Source: Cyclobacteriaceae bacterium (GTDB taxonomy: Bacteria > Bacteroidota > Bacteroidia > Cytophagales > Cyclobacteriaceae). From it: 64,000 nt of DNA. Below are positions 36,993 through 46,149 of this stretch, in pieces. Made by a program: the position numbers and the translations under genes. The notes beneath the pieces were generated by a model. That model was given only the letters and a program-made list of their open reading frames with translations, was not told where the DNA came from and made no database searches. The stretch lies in the NCBI GenBank assembly GCA_029858965.1, contig JAOUDZ010000016.1:1-64000 (forward strand). Direction: 5' to 3'. How positions within the stretch are numbered: position 1 is the stretch's first letter; the number at the start of each line of letters is the position of its first letter.

Positions 36993-37967
36993 ATGTCTAA
37001 TATCAAGTTTCACTACAATCCCAAGACTTTTCAATACGAGCAAGCCCGTATTACTTTCAGGGATGTGCTTTGGTACGTTTCCGGCGTATTGTTCACTGGC
37101 CTTCTTTTATGCGGTACCATAATAGCCGCACACGACCTGCTTTTTGAATCAGAAACGGAACGCGTATTGCGCCAGGAAAATACTGTGTTGGAAAAACATA
37201 AAAGCATCCTTGAACAGCAACTTTCGGCTATTGATGTCACCCTTACCGAGTTGAAGGAGGAGGATAAGATCTTGTATGCGAGACTTTTCAATTCGAATCC
37301 TCCGGAATCATCAGCAGCAGGCTCCACCATTTCGAAGGAACAAGTACTCTTGGCCGATGCTTCAGAATTTAAAAATTTACTTGTCTTATTGGATTCAAAG
37401 TCTGAACTGCTCAGGGTAAAATCGACAAACAGCAACGCCAATTTTGCCAATAACATCCGGATATCGAAAGCACAACTGGGAGAAATTGGATCTATCCCTT
37501 CCATACAGCCCATCGCCAACGCCGAACTGGATTTGCTCGTATCAGGATATGGAGAAAGGATCAATCCTTTTCATAAAGGAAAATATACACATCCAGGACT
37601 TGATTTTGCTGCCCCTCGTGGAACACATGTCGTCGCGACTGCATCGGGCAGGGTAATCTTCACAAACAGAACAAAACTTCAGGCAGGATACGGGAACTAC
37701 ATTGATGTAGATCATGGCAACGGCTTTGTAACGCGCTATGCACACCTTGAAGAAATTGAAGTAAGTCGGGGGCAGAAGGTAGCCAAAGGCAAAGTTATCG
37801 GGTTTGTAGGCAACAGCGGAGGTTCTGTTGCTCCGCACTTGCATTACGAAGTGATTCGAGATGGAGAACAGGTCAACCCACTGCACTATCTTATGGAGGG
37901 CCTGTCTGGTAAAGATTACAGTGCGCTAATCAAACTCAGCACAAAACAGAATCAATCGCTGGATTAA
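36993..37967 (+). CDS. membrane-anchored M23 (LytM-type) metallopeptidase, first paralogue
   Basis: A 324-residue protein. A short cytoplasmic N-terminus with the motif KFHYNPKTFQYEQ precedes a transmembrane helix (about residues 28-48), a coiled coil (about 55-95) and the LytM domain at the C-terminus. The zinc ligands are all present: H200 and D204 in THPGLDFAAPRG, and HLHYEV near 282. It probably cuts peptidoglycan cross-links or stem peptides at the inner-membrane surface. The stop overlaps the next paralogue's start (TAATG), so both proteins are made together, perhaps as a complex. Confidence 0.94.
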   Translation: MSNIKFHYNPKTFQYEQARITFRDVLWYVSGVLFTGLLLCGTIIAAHDLLFESETERVLRQENTVLEKHKSILEQQLSAIDVTLTELKEEDKILYARLFNSNPPESSAAGSTISKEQVLLADASEFKNLLVLLDSKSELLRVKSTNSNANFANNIRISKAQLGEIGSIPSIQPIANAELDLLVSGYGERINPFHKGKYTHPGLDFAAPRGTHVVATASGRVIFTNRTKLQAGYGNYIDVDHGNGFVTRYAHLEEIEVSRGQKVAKGKVIGFVGNSGGSVAPHLHYEVIRDGEQVNPLHYLMEGLSGKDYSALIKLSTKQNQSLD

Positions 37968-38932
37968 TGAGCAAAGTCAAATACCGATATAATCCGAGAA
38001 CTTGCAAGTACGAACCTTGGTACTTAAGAGGAAAAGCTTTGCAAGATCAGTTGGCAATTTTCATTGGGCTTTCGGTGCTTCTGGCATGCGGTTTCTATCT
38101 GACTTTTACCAGCAACTTTGATTCGCTTGACGAACAACTGCTAAAAAGGGAAAACATAACCTTGCGCACGCAATGGCAAATTCTGGAGGATAGAATTCAT
38201 AAGTCTTTTTCAGAGTTGAATGGCCTGATTGAAAAGGATGATAAAAATTATCGCGTGATCCTGGATTCCGATCCCCTCTCACCTGAAATACGACAAGGTG
38301 GTGTTGGTGGTAGTGAGAAATTCAGCCTAAATGAGATTGGAAATTTTCCTGCGCTGGTCTATGATTATACCATTCTGGAAAAGCTGAAGCACAACCTTGA
38401 TATCGAGGTTCAATCCTTTGAAGAGTTGAATGAGCTGTTGAATGATCGAATTCATATGTGGGCTTCACGCCCTGCTATTCAGCCAATTAACAATAATCAG
38501 TTAGACCGATTGCACATGAGCTACGGGTCGCGCATGCATCCGATATTTAAGGTAATGATGGATCATAATGGGTTGGACTTTTCTGCTTCCAGGGGCACAC
38601 CCGTCTATGCCACCGGCGATGGAAAAGTTACTACAGCACATCTCTCAGATTCCTACGGTAACGTTATCTACATTGACCATGGTCACGGCTATGAAACCCG
38701 CTATGCCCATCTATCTTCTTTCGCTGTAAAACCGGGAGACAAAATCAAGCGAGGTCATATTATCGGCTATGTCGGGAACACCGGTAACTCTGTATCCTCC
38801 CATCTTCATTACGAAGTGATTTACAAGAACCAACATGTCAACCCCATTAATTTTTTTCAACGTGATTTGAGCAATAAGGAGTATGAAAGACTAATTGAGA
38901 TCGGCAATTCACAGAGCAAGGCGTTGGATTAG
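37967..38932 (+). CDS. membrane-anchored M23 (LytM-type) metallopeptidase, second paralogue
   Basis: A 321-residue paralogue of the preceding gene with the same layout: N-terminal KYRYNPRTCKYEPWYL, one transmembrane helix (about residues 27-48), a helical linker and a C-terminal LytM domain. Zinc ligands are in DHNGLDFSASRG (about H200 and D204) and SSHLHYEVIY. The C-terminal ends are also alike (LIKLSTKQNQSLD in the first, LIEIGNSQSKALD here), which shows full-length tandem duplication. Both copies keep their metal ligands, so neither looks like a degenerate regulator. The start codon is coupled to the previous stop. Confidence 0.94.
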   Translation: MSKVKYRYNPRTCKYEPWYLRGKALQDQLAIFIGLSVLLACGFYLTFTSNFDSLDEQLLKRENITLRTQWQILEDRIHKSFSELNGLIEKDDKNYRVILDSDPLSPEIRQGGVGGSEKFSLNEIGNFPALVYDYTILEKLKHNLDIEVQSFEELNELLNDRIHMWASRPAIQPINNNQLDRLHMSYGSRMHPIFKVMMDHNGLDFSASRGTPVYATGDGKVTTAHLSDSYGNVIYIDHGHGYETRYAHLSSFAVKPGDKIKRGHIIGYVGNTGNSVSSHLHYEVIYKNQHVNPINFFQRDLSNKEYERLIEIGNSQSKALD

Positions 38933-38999
38933 ATCTGTTCTGCTTTCCTGGTTTGTCGCCTGTTCAAATCACCCATTTTTGCATTTCACTTATAACACT

Positions 39000-40091
39000 A
39001 TGACGTCCTTGCGTATTTCATTTCTGGGGTTAATCGCGTTTGCCTATTCTTCATTATCCGCACAGTCCGAAACTGATACGGTTGCAATACCAATAGACAC
39101 CGTTACCGTCCTGACAGATACGCTGACAATTATCGGAGTAGGTGATATCATGATGGGAACAAATTATCCGGAAAATAAACTACCTCAGGATGATGGGTCA
39201 CATTTGATGAAAGCGGTCGAGGCTTATCTGAAGAATGCAGATATTACGTTTGGAAACTTAGAAGGAACACTGCTAGATGATGGTGGAACTCCAAAAAAAT
39301 GCCGCGATCCAAAGGTATGCTACGTGTTTAGAACACCTGTCAAGTATGTCCAAAATCTAACGAATGCAGGTTTCGATATCATGAGTCTTGCCAACAACCA
39401 TGCCGGAGACTTTGGTGTCATGGGTAGGACTAGTACCATGGAAACCCTGAATGCGGCTGGTATAGCGCATGCCGGTCAGCTTGCACAGAAATTTGTAGTA
39501 GTCGAAAAAGACAGCATCAAATACGGCTTGGTAGCATTTGCACCAAACAGCGGTTGTGTTGACATAAACGACTTGGATGAAGCCAGTCGGCTTGTATCCC
39601 ACCTCGATTCTATCTGCGACATTGTGATCGTTTCATTTCATGGTGGTGCTGAGGGGGCAGAATATCAAAATGTGCCGCGAGCGAATGAATACTTCTATGG
39701 AGAGAACAGGGGCGATGTTTATCATTTATCACATACCCTTATTGATGCTGGTGCGGATATCATTTTCGGTCATGGCCCGCATGTAACCCGGGCAATTGAG
39801 GTCTACAAGCAACGATTCATTGCCTACAGCTTGGGTAATTTTTGCACGTATCGCGGGATCAGTGTGAGTGGCATAAATGGACTTGCTCCTATTATGAGAC
39901 TGTATACAGATCGGGATGGTAAATTTTTGAGGGGTCAGATCATCCCCACTTATCAAACATATGGAGAAGGCGTGCGGGTCGATCCTCAAAATCAGGCAAT
40001 TAAGAAAATTCAGGAGCTTACTAAAAAAGATTTTCCTGAATCACAAATTCAGATTGCCGAGAATGGTTTTATTACTTACCTTGCTCAATAA
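39000..40091 (+). CDS. CapA-family (PGA capsule-like) metallophosphatase-fold protein
   Basis: A 363-residue protein from ATG 39000, giving the signal peptide TSLRISFLGLIAFAYSSLSA. The CapA fold is shown by IIGVGDIMMGTNYP, ADITFGNLEGTLLDDGG, FDIMSLANNHAGDFGVMG, IVIVSFHGGAEGAEY, LIDAGADIIFGHGPHVTRAI and FIAYSLGNFCTYRG, containing the conserved Asp, Glu, Asn-His and His residues. CapA is needed for poly-gamma-glutamate capsule export in Bacillus, but no capB/capC is nearby. In Bacteroidota such solitary proteins are of unknown role. It lies 67 bases after the M23 pair and overlaps nothing. Confidence 0.93.
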   Translation: MTSLRISFLGLIAFAYSSLSAQSETDTVAIPIDTVTVLTDTLTIIGVGDIMMGTNYPENKLPQDDGSHLMKAVEAYLKNADITFGNLEGTLLDDGGTPKKCRDPKVCYVFRTPVKYVQNLTNAGFDIMSLANNHAGDFGVMGRTSTMETLNAAGIAHAGQLAQKFVVVEKDSIKYGLVAFAPNSGCVDINDLDEASRLVSHLDSICDIVIVSFHGGAEGAEYQNVPRANEYFYGENRGDVYHLSHTLIDAGADIIFGHGPHVTRAIEVYKQRFIAYSLGNFCTYRGISVSGINGLAPIMRLYTDRDGKFLRGQIIPTYQTYGEGVRVDPQNQAIKKIQELTKKDFPESQIQIAENGFITYLAQ

Positions 40092-40092
40092 C

Positions 40093-40428
40093 ATGGCGTA
40101 TAAGGAAAAGGAAATCGAGAAACTTTACTACTCCATTGGAGAGGTTTCAGAAATGTTTAGTGTGGCTCCGTCACTCATCCGTTTTTGGGAATCGGAGTTT
40201 GATCTAATCAAGCCAAAGAAGAATAGAAAAGGCAATCGGCAATTCACCAAAGAGGACATCGACCATGTTCGCACCATCTATCATTTGGTAAAAGAAAAAG
40301 GTTTTACACTTCAAGGAGCAAAAGAAATGCTTCGAAATGATGGCCAGGCTGTCCGCGATAAAATGGAATTTATGGATTCACTGAAACGTGTACGTGGTTT
40401 CCTGGTTGAGTTGCGTGACAAGTTATAA
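40093..40428 (+). CDS. MerR-family transcriptional regulator
   Basis: A 111-residue protein, the N-terminal winged helix of the MerR class: YYSIGEVSEMFSVAPSLIRF, WESEFDLIKPKKNRKGNRQF, and TKEDIDHVRTIYHLVKEKGF with TLQGAKEML. A short C-terminal helix follows, with no effector-binding domain and no metal-binding cysteines, so the signal is unknown. This short type is common in Bacteroidota. ATG 40093 lies one base after the CapA stop, so the two genes are probably co-transcribed. Confidence 0.93.
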   Translation: MAYKEKEIEKLYYSIGEVSEMFSVAPSLIRFWESEFDLIKPKKNRKGNRQFTKEDIDHVRTIYHLVKEKGFTLQGAKEMLRNDGQAVRDKMEFMDSLKRVRGFLVELRDKL

Positions 40429-40527
40429 GAAACTGTAAGTCAGCTATTTAAAAACTGTTGTGGGTTATTATTGATTTGATAAGTTCTATAGGATCTCTAT
40501 TGAATTTCGTTTTTATTTCTCGCTTTC

Positions 40528-41637
40528 ATGGATCAGAACCGGCTTTCGCTGATAGCGCTTCACTTCATTCCAGGTATTGGTGATTATATAATCAGGCAAT
40601 TGGTGAGCTATTGCGGCTCGGCAGAAAAGGTTTTCAAAACGCCCAAGGGCAAGCTCGTTAAAATACCAGGTGTTGGAGAAGTTACCGCCGCAGTTATCAG
40701 TAAGGGAAATCCATTTCGTGCAGCTGAGAATGAAATTTTAATTGCCGAAAAAGAAGGCGTTCAACTGCTACTGTATACCGACAAAAACTATCCCGCACGG
40801 CTCAGGCAGATACCTGATGCCCCTTCACTCCTTTATACAAAAGGAAATATTGATTTCGATATCGCCAAAGCAGTTGCCATTGTGGGTACGAGGATGTCAA
40901 CGGATTATGGAAAGAATTGCGTAGAGGAATTAGTCGCTGGCCTTATCCCGCATGAAGCTCTCATCATTAGCGGCCTTGCCTATGGAATCGATATTCAGGC
41001 CCACAAGCAAGCGTTGCGGAATAATCTGCCTACCATTGGTGTGATGGGCAGTGGTATCGATTGCATATACCCTGCTGTACACAAAGAGATTGCCAAGAAA
41101 ATGTTGAGCATTGGTGGTATTATGACAGAGAATCCTTTTGGCACAAAACCGGATGCGCACAACTTTCCGGCACGAAATAGAATTATTGCCGGGCTTTGTG
41201 ATGCCCTTATTGTGGTCGAAGCGGCGCAAAGTGGAGGGGCTTTGATTACGGCGGACATTGCCAATAGTTACAACAAAGATGTCTTTGCTTTTCCAGGCAA
41301 CATTGGTAGAAGCTACTCAGCGGGCTGTAATAATCTGATCAAATCAAACAAGGCGAATTTAATTACTTCGGTCAAAGACCTGGAATATGTTATGAACTGG
41401 GACGCCAATGGTCAAGAACAAAACAAGAAAATGAAGTTCACATTGGATGACTACGGGCCAGATGAGCAAACTATCCTTAAAGTTTTGCTTGATAATAACA
41501 ATCAAATGATCATTGATGAATTGAGTTGGCGGTCAGCGCTTCCTGTAAACCAACTGGCTTCATTATTATTGGGACTGGAATTCAAAGGCGTGATTTCAAC
41601 GTTGCCTGGAAAGATTTATAAACTGAAGAAACCCTAG
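40528..41637 (+). CDS. dprA: DNA-processing protein DprA
   Basis: A 369-residue DprA/Smf, which protects incoming single-stranded DNA and loads RecA in natural transformation. The N-terminal helix-hairpin-helix region (HFIPGIGDYIIRQLVSYCGS, KIPGVGEVTAAVI) precedes the Rossmann-like core: AVAIVGTRMSTDYGKN, LIISGLAYGIDIQAHKQALR, GVMGSGIDCIYPAVHKEIAK, ENPFGTKPDAHNFPARNRII, VVEAAQSGGALITADIANSY and FAFPGNIGRSYSAGCNNLI. A C-terminal winged helix (about 315-365) ends the protein. It appears alone, 99 bases after the MerR gene. Confidence 0.97.
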   Translation: MDQNRLSLIALHFIPGIGDYIIRQLVSYCGSAEKVFKTPKGKLVKIPGVGEVTAAVISKGNPFRAAENEILIAEKEGVQLLLYTDKNYPARLRQIPDAPSLLYTKGNIDFDIAKAVAIVGTRMSTDYGKNCVEELVAGLIPHEALIISGLAYGIDIQAHKQALRNNLPTIGVMGSGIDCIYPAVHKEIAKKMLSIGGIMTENPFGTKPDAHNFPARNRIIAGLCDALIVVEAAQSGGALITADIANSYNKDVFAFPGNIGRSYSAGCNNLIKSNKANLITSVKDLEYVMNWDANGQEQNKKMKFTLDDYGPDEQTILKVLLDNNNQMIIDELSWRSALPVNQLASLLLGLEFKGVISTLPGKIYKLKKP

Positions 41638-41667
41638 GCTCTTGATGTGGACCAGAGTAGATCTGAT

Positions 41668-42519
41668 TCAATGCGACGTGAAAATCTCATCCGCTAGTCT
41701 TAATGCCTCAATAAATGCCAGACGGTTGATCCCCGTCTCTATTCCTTGTCGTTCAATAAAAGAGATTATATTTTCAGTTGCAAGATTACCAACCAGATCA
41801 TCTTTAGCCATTGGACATCCTCCAAAGCCTCTAATCGCTCCATCAAATCGCCTGCAGCCAGCGCCAAAAGCGGCTTCAATTTTTTCGTCTGCGGTACCTG
41901 GTGTTGAGTGGAGATGAACCCCAATCTCCGCATCTGGATAGGATTTGGTGATGGAGGTAAACAGGGCGTGAATACTTTGAGGATCTGAAACGCCAATTGT
42001 GTCTGCCAGTGAAGTAATATCAGATCCAAGGGTCAGCAGGATATCCACAAAACTCCCAACCAGATTGATGTTATACGGATCGCCGTAAGGATTTCCAAAC
42101 CCCATGCTAATGTATGTCACCAATTTCTTATCTGAACGCAAGCAAATATTCTTGATCTCCTCAAGTGCATTCAGTGCTTCCGGGATAGACTTGTTTGTAT
42201 TGCGCTGCTGAAAAGTTTCAGAAATGGAAAGTGGAAATCCCAGGTACGTTATCGATTCAAAGGCAGCCGCAGTCCCCGCGCCGCGCACATTCGCTACAAT
42301 GGCGAGGAGTTTGGTTTTGCTGTCACCCCGATCGATAAGCTGCAGCATTTCAGACGTATCCCGCATTTGAGGTACCGCTTTTGGCGATACAAAGCTTCCA
42401 ACATCGATTGTATCGAAACCTACTTTTAACAGTTGGTTAACATACCTAACTTTCGAGGGCGTGGGTATGAATGATTGCATACCCTGCATGGCATCACGTG
42501 GGCATTCGATTATCTTCAA
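41668..42519 (-). CDS. hydroxymethylglutaryl-CoA lyase
   Basis: A 283-residue TIM-barrel HMG-CoA lyase, cleaving HMG-CoA to acetyl-CoA and acetoacetate in leucine breakdown. The start MKIIECPRDAMQG is the HMGL-like form of the ECPRDG loop (Ala for Gly is minor). Other motifs are FDTIDVGSFVSPKAVPQM, YISMGFGNPYGDPYN, SLADTIGVSDP, IGVHLHSTPG with metal-ligand histidines, and FDGAIRGFGGCPMAKDDLVG holding the catalytic cysteine loop. It is slightly shorter than the 300-residue norm. It converges on dprA and stands alone. Confidence 0.94.
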   Translation of the reverse strand: MKIIECPRDAMQGMQSFIPTPSKVRYVNQLLKVGFDTIDVGSFVSPKAVPQMRDTSEMLQLIDRGDSKTKLLAIVANVRGAGTAAAFESITYLGFPLSISETFQQRNTNKSIPEALNALEEIKNICLRSDKKLVTYISMGFGNPYGDPYNINLVGSFVDILLTLGSDITSLADTIGVSDPQSIHALFTSITKSYPDAEIGVHLHSTPGTADEKIEAAFGAGCRRFDGAIRGFGGCPMAKDDLVGNLATENIISFIERQGIETGINRLAFIEALRLADEIFTSH

Positions 42520-42669
42520 AATAAAAAGAAATTATGAGCGTTTGGCAAAAAGGTAAACAACTGTAAAAGGATAATATTTGCGATTAACGGAGGCTAATGC
42601 ACTTCGTCCCCATTTTTGTCAAAATTATGAAATTAGAAGGATTAATTGAGTTCCTGAAACCATTCGACT

Positions 42670-44415
42670 ATGCCATTACCCGAAATTAGCGGCACGCTAG
42701 GACTAAAACGAGCCGCCCACCTGCTGAGAAGGGCGACGTTTGGTGCCACAAAACAACAAATCGACTCATTCTCATCCCTCACCCCCACGCAAGCGATTAT
42801 CTCACTTTTTAGACAAGCATTGCCGGACCCAGTATTGCCCATTGATCCCAAAACAGGACAGGAATGGGTTTTGTCAGGGGTCACAGATGCCAACAGTGAC
42901 GGAGGAGAATTAGAAACCTATTTCAAAAGCTGGTTGGTTGGCCAGATGATGAGCAACGGCGTAGCCCCGGCCCTATCGCTTGCTTATTCAGCCCGGGAAA
43001 AACTCGTTCTTTTTTTGCACACGCATTTCACAACCATTACCTCAAAAGTCGGAAACAGTAGATCCCTCTATTTCCAAAACCAACTTTTCCGGCTTTTTGC
43101 AATGGATGCTTTAAATCCCGATCCCGACATAAACTTCAAAACCCTGACCGTTAAAGTTAGCGTTGACAATGCAATGCTCCGATTATTGGACGGCAATTTG
43201 AATGTAAAAGGTAGCGTAAACGAAAACTATGGCCGCGAACTACTTGAACTCTATAGTCTGGGACGCGGATTGGAAGGAACGCTTCCACCCGCTACAGAAC
43301 AAGGCGACTACATTTTGTACACCGAGGAAGATGTTCAGGCCGCCGCCAAAGTGCTTTCCGGCTGGGACGTTGATACCACATTTACAACACTCGATCTCGA
43401 TACAAATCTTCCCCGTGGAAAAGTTAAGGGTTCTCCAACTAATGCATCAAGTCACGACAATGATCCCAAGCAATTCAGTGCGCGCTTTTCCAATGCCATA
43501 GTACAACCTGATCCGCTACTCCTGAGTGGTGGCAATCCCACTGAAGCAAGCGCGCTCGACGAAATCCAGCAATTGATCGATCTCATCTACACCAAACCCG
43601 AGACGGCAAAGAATATATGCTGGAAGATTTACAGATTCTTCGTCTACGCCCCACACACACCCACGGAAAGCCTTGCTATTGATGGTCCAATCATCACCGA
43701 GATGGCAAATACACTGGTAAGCAATAATTATAAGATACAGCCTGTAATTGAGAACTTATTGCGCAGCCAGCATTTCTATGAAGCAGCAGCAGGAACGGTT
43801 ACGGATGACAATTTTGGTGGGATCATAAAATCGCCGCTGGATCTCTCAATTCAATCACTGCGGTTCTTCGAAGTGCCGATACCGGATATGACAACTGCCA
43901 CAACAGAATTTTATGAAGCCACCGGAGACATCGTTCGAACATTGTATGATCAGGCCATGAGTTTCTACGAGCCCTACGATGTTGCAGGCTATGACGCTTA
44001 TCACCAGTTCCCCATCTATCATCGTTTCTGGATTACACCCAACACGCTTGCCAACCGCTATGCTTATGTTCGCAGCATCATTACTGCAGCAGAGCCAGGC
44101 ATGTTTAAGATAAATGTTTATGATTATGTGAAGAACAATATTCCAAATGGCATTGCGGCAGATGCGCGGCTATTGGTAATTGAATTAGCAAAGTACTTAT
44201 TGCCCGTTACAGACAACCTTACCTATGATGATGCAGCGGATGATACCTCCGGCCTAACGGCACCGCGCATTACCTATTTTTTGGAGCGCTTTTTACAAAC
44301 CTTCGACGAAGCCTACTGGACCACTCGATGGAATGCGGGCGCAGGAGACCTGCGGGACCAGTTAGAATATCTATTCAATGCGCTCATGCAGTCCCCAGAA
44401 TATCAACTCGCATAA
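42670..44415 (+). CDS. DUF1800 domain-containing protein
   Basis: A 581-residue DUF1800 protein, beginning with the diagnostic AAHLLRRATFGATKQQIDSF. Further family segments are AREKLVLFLHTHFTTITSKV, NYGRELLELYSLGRG, YTEEDVQAAAKVLSGWDVDT, ASSHDNDPKQFSARF and FEVPIPDMTTATTEFYEATG, and the C-terminal YLFNALMQSPEYQLA. It has no visible signal peptide or sorting domain. DUF1800 genes nearly always sit before DUF1501 genes, as here (12 bases). The function is unknown; the two proteins might be exported together through the Tat signal of the DUF1501 partner, which is inference. Confidence 0.94.
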   Translation: MPLPEISGTLGLKRAAHLLRRATFGATKQQIDSFSSLTPTQAIISLFRQALPDPVLPIDPKTGQEWVLSGVTDANSDGGELETYFKSWLVGQMMSNGVAPALSLAYSAREKLVLFLHTHFTTITSKVGNSRSLYFQNQLFRLFAMDALNPDPDINFKTLTVKVSVDNAMLRLLDGNLNVKGSVNENYGRELLELYSLGRGLEGTLPPATEQGDYILYTEEDVQAAAKVLSGWDVDTTFTTLDLDTNLPRGKVKGSPTNASSHDNDPKQFSARFSNAIVQPDPLLLSGGNPTEASALDEIQQLIDLIYTKPETAKNICWKIYRFFVYAPHTPTESLAIDGPIITEMANTLVSNNYKIQPVIENLLRSQHFYEAAAGTVTDDNFGGIIKSPLDLSIQSLRFFEVPIPDMTTATTEFYEATGDIVRTLYDQAMSFYEPYDVAGYDAYHQFPIYHRFWITPNTLANRYAYVRSIITAAEPGMFKINVYDYVKNNIPNGIAADARLLVIELAKYLLPVTDNLTYDDAADDTSGLTAPRITYFLERFLQTFDEAYWTTRWNAGAGDLRDQLEYLFNALMQSPEYQLA

Positions 44416-44427
44416 AGACAAAAGAGA

Positions 44428-46134
44428 ATGAACAAGTCAAGAAGAGATTTTTTGAAGAAGCTTCCGCTAGCGATGAGTATTCCATTCACAATCGGAGGTA
44501 TCCCGTTGCGTGTGCTGGCTGAAAACAGCTCATGGTCGCGCATGGCGGCGGCCAGCAATAACGACCGTGTTTTGATCATACTTCAAATGCATGGAGGAAA
44601 TGATGGGTTGAACTGCCTGATCCCCGTTGAACGCTATGATGAGTATTATAGCCGAAGGGCAAACATTGCAATCCCTGCCAAAAACAGTGTAAGAAAATAC
44701 ATTCCACTGGATAGTACGATAACCTCCGATGCGCAGGTCGGTTTACATCCGGATATGCAAGCCATGAAAGGGCTTTACGATATAGGAAGATTAACAGTTG
44801 TCCAGGGTGTTTCCTATAAGAACAACAATGGATCGCACTTCCGTGGAAGAGACATTTGGTTTATGGGCGGATCTGCTGATGAGTATCTTCAGTCAGGTTG
44901 GGTGGGTCGTTATCTCCAGGGAGAATTCGCGCCAGAAAAATATCCAGAAGATTTTCCAAATAATGATATGCCAGACCCTCTCGCCATCGAAATGGGTAAT
45001 GATGTATCCCTGATCTTTCACCAGCAAGGGAGTATACCAACCTCCGTATCCCTTAATGACCCGGAAAGTTTTGCAGAACTTGTAGGCGAACTTGAAGGCT
45101 TCATTGATGAAGAAGTAGATCCTAGGGGTTTGCCTCCGCAATACCTGGAGGGATCACCATACTACAAAGAATTGGATTGGATCTTGGGCCTGGAGGACAA
45201 ATCAAAAGATTATGCGGAGCGGCTTTATGAAGTTTATCTTGCTGGTGGGCAGACTTCAATTACCTATCCGGAAACATATCCGTTCAATGCACCCAACGGG
45301 AGTTTGCGCAACCCGCTTACGCCACAATTGAAATTGATTGCCCGATTGCTTGCCGGTGGGTGCAAAACGAAAGTTTTTATGGTGAAAATTGGTGGTTTTG
45401 ATACGCATGCTGATCAGGTTGAAAAATATGATACTACGATGGGAGGGCATGCAGCACTGATGTATCATATCTCTACCGCGATGAACGCTTTTCAAGAGGA
45501 CCTCCGTGCACGCGGACAAGAAGATCGGGTGCTCAGTGTCACTACCTCAGAGTTTGGCAGAAGAATTCAGTCGAATGGAAGTTTCGGAACAGACCATGGC
45601 ACTGGCGGACCACTATTTATTTTCGGAAAAGGCGCCAACCCGGGCGTGGTTGGGACGGTTCCCGATCTCTCACAAAGCAATGTGGAAATGCAATTTGATT
45701 ACCGGCTCGTCTATGGGAACATCATGAAAGATTGGATGCTGGTTGATGATACAAGGCTCAACGATATTTTCCCAGGTCTGATGACTGCAGAGGGAACTTC
45801 GGATGGCGTTACCTTTGCGCCACTCCCGCTGGCACAACAACTAATCACCGGAACAGAAGGGTTTATTGGCGACCGCTTTTCATTAAAAGACTGCTATCCT
45901 AACCCTGCAAAGGGTAAAACTACTGTTCACTTCATGGTGAATAGTTATTATCAAGTCACCGTAAATCTTATGAACAATGAGGGTGTACAAGTAAAGACCC
46001 TTGTTGATGGTATGTATGAGCCTGGTGAGCACAAAATTGAAGTCGCCCTCGACGGATTACCAGCAGGAAGTTATGTTTATCAAATGAAGACTGGATATTA
46101 CAAGGAAGCAAAGAAATTGATTATCATACATTAG
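44428..46134 (+). CDS. DUF1501 protein with Tat signal and T9SS type A tail
   Basis: A 568-residue protein. The N-terminus NKSRRDFLKKLPLAMSIPFT carries a near-ideal twin-arginine motif (SRRDFLK). DUF1501 features follow: VLIILQMHGGNDGLNCLIPV, YDEYYSRRANIAIPAKN, LHPDMQAMKGLYDIGRLTVV, GVSYKNNNGSHFRGRDIWFM, MVKIGGFDTHADQVEKYDTT, TTSEFGRRIQSNGSFGTDHG and GGPLFIFGKG, giving an alkaline-phosphatase/sulfatase-like fold. The last 85 residues are a type A sorting domain (DCYPNPAKGKTTVHF, PAGSYVYQMKTGYYKEAKKL). It would cross the inner membrane folded and then leave by T9SS. Its neighbours suggest a surface complex. Confidence 0.94.
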   Translation: MNKSRRDFLKKLPLAMSIPFTIGGIPLRVLAENSSWSRMAAASNNDRVLIILQMHGGNDGLNCLIPVERYDEYYSRRANIAIPAKNSVRKYIPLDSTITSDAQVGLHPDMQAMKGLYDIGRLTVVQGVSYKNNNGSHFRGRDIWFMGGSADEYLQSGWVGRYLQGEFAPEKYPEDFPNNDMPDPLAIEMGNDVSLIFHQQGSIPTSVSLNDPESFAELVGELEGFIDEEVDPRGLPPQYLEGSPYYKELDWILGLEDKSKDYAERLYEVYLAGGQTSITYPETYPFNAPNGSLRNPLTPQLKLIARLLAGGCKTKVFMVKIGGFDTHADQVEKYDTTMGGHAALMYHISTAMNAFQEDLRARGQEDRVLSVTTSEFGRRIQSNGSFGTDHGTGGPLFIFGKGANPGVVGTVPDLSQSNVEMQFDYRLVYGNIMKDWMLVDDTRLNDIFPGLMTAEGTSDGVTFAPLPLAQQLITGTEGFIGDRFSLKDCYPNPAKGKTTVHFMVNSYYQVTVNLMNNEGVQVKTLVDGMYEPGEHKIEVALDGLPAGSYVYQMKTGYYKEAKKLIIIH

Positions 46135-46149
46135 ATTGGAAATTTTAAG

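Noticed and set aside
37031-37564. A 177-codon open frame antisense to the first M23 gene
   Set aside because: Shadow of the sense gene; serine-rich composition and no recognisable domain.
42627-42689. A 20-codon leader frame before the DUF1800 gene
   Set aside because: It runs into the DUF1800 start in another frame with no ribosome-binding site and no coupling geometry; most likely chance.
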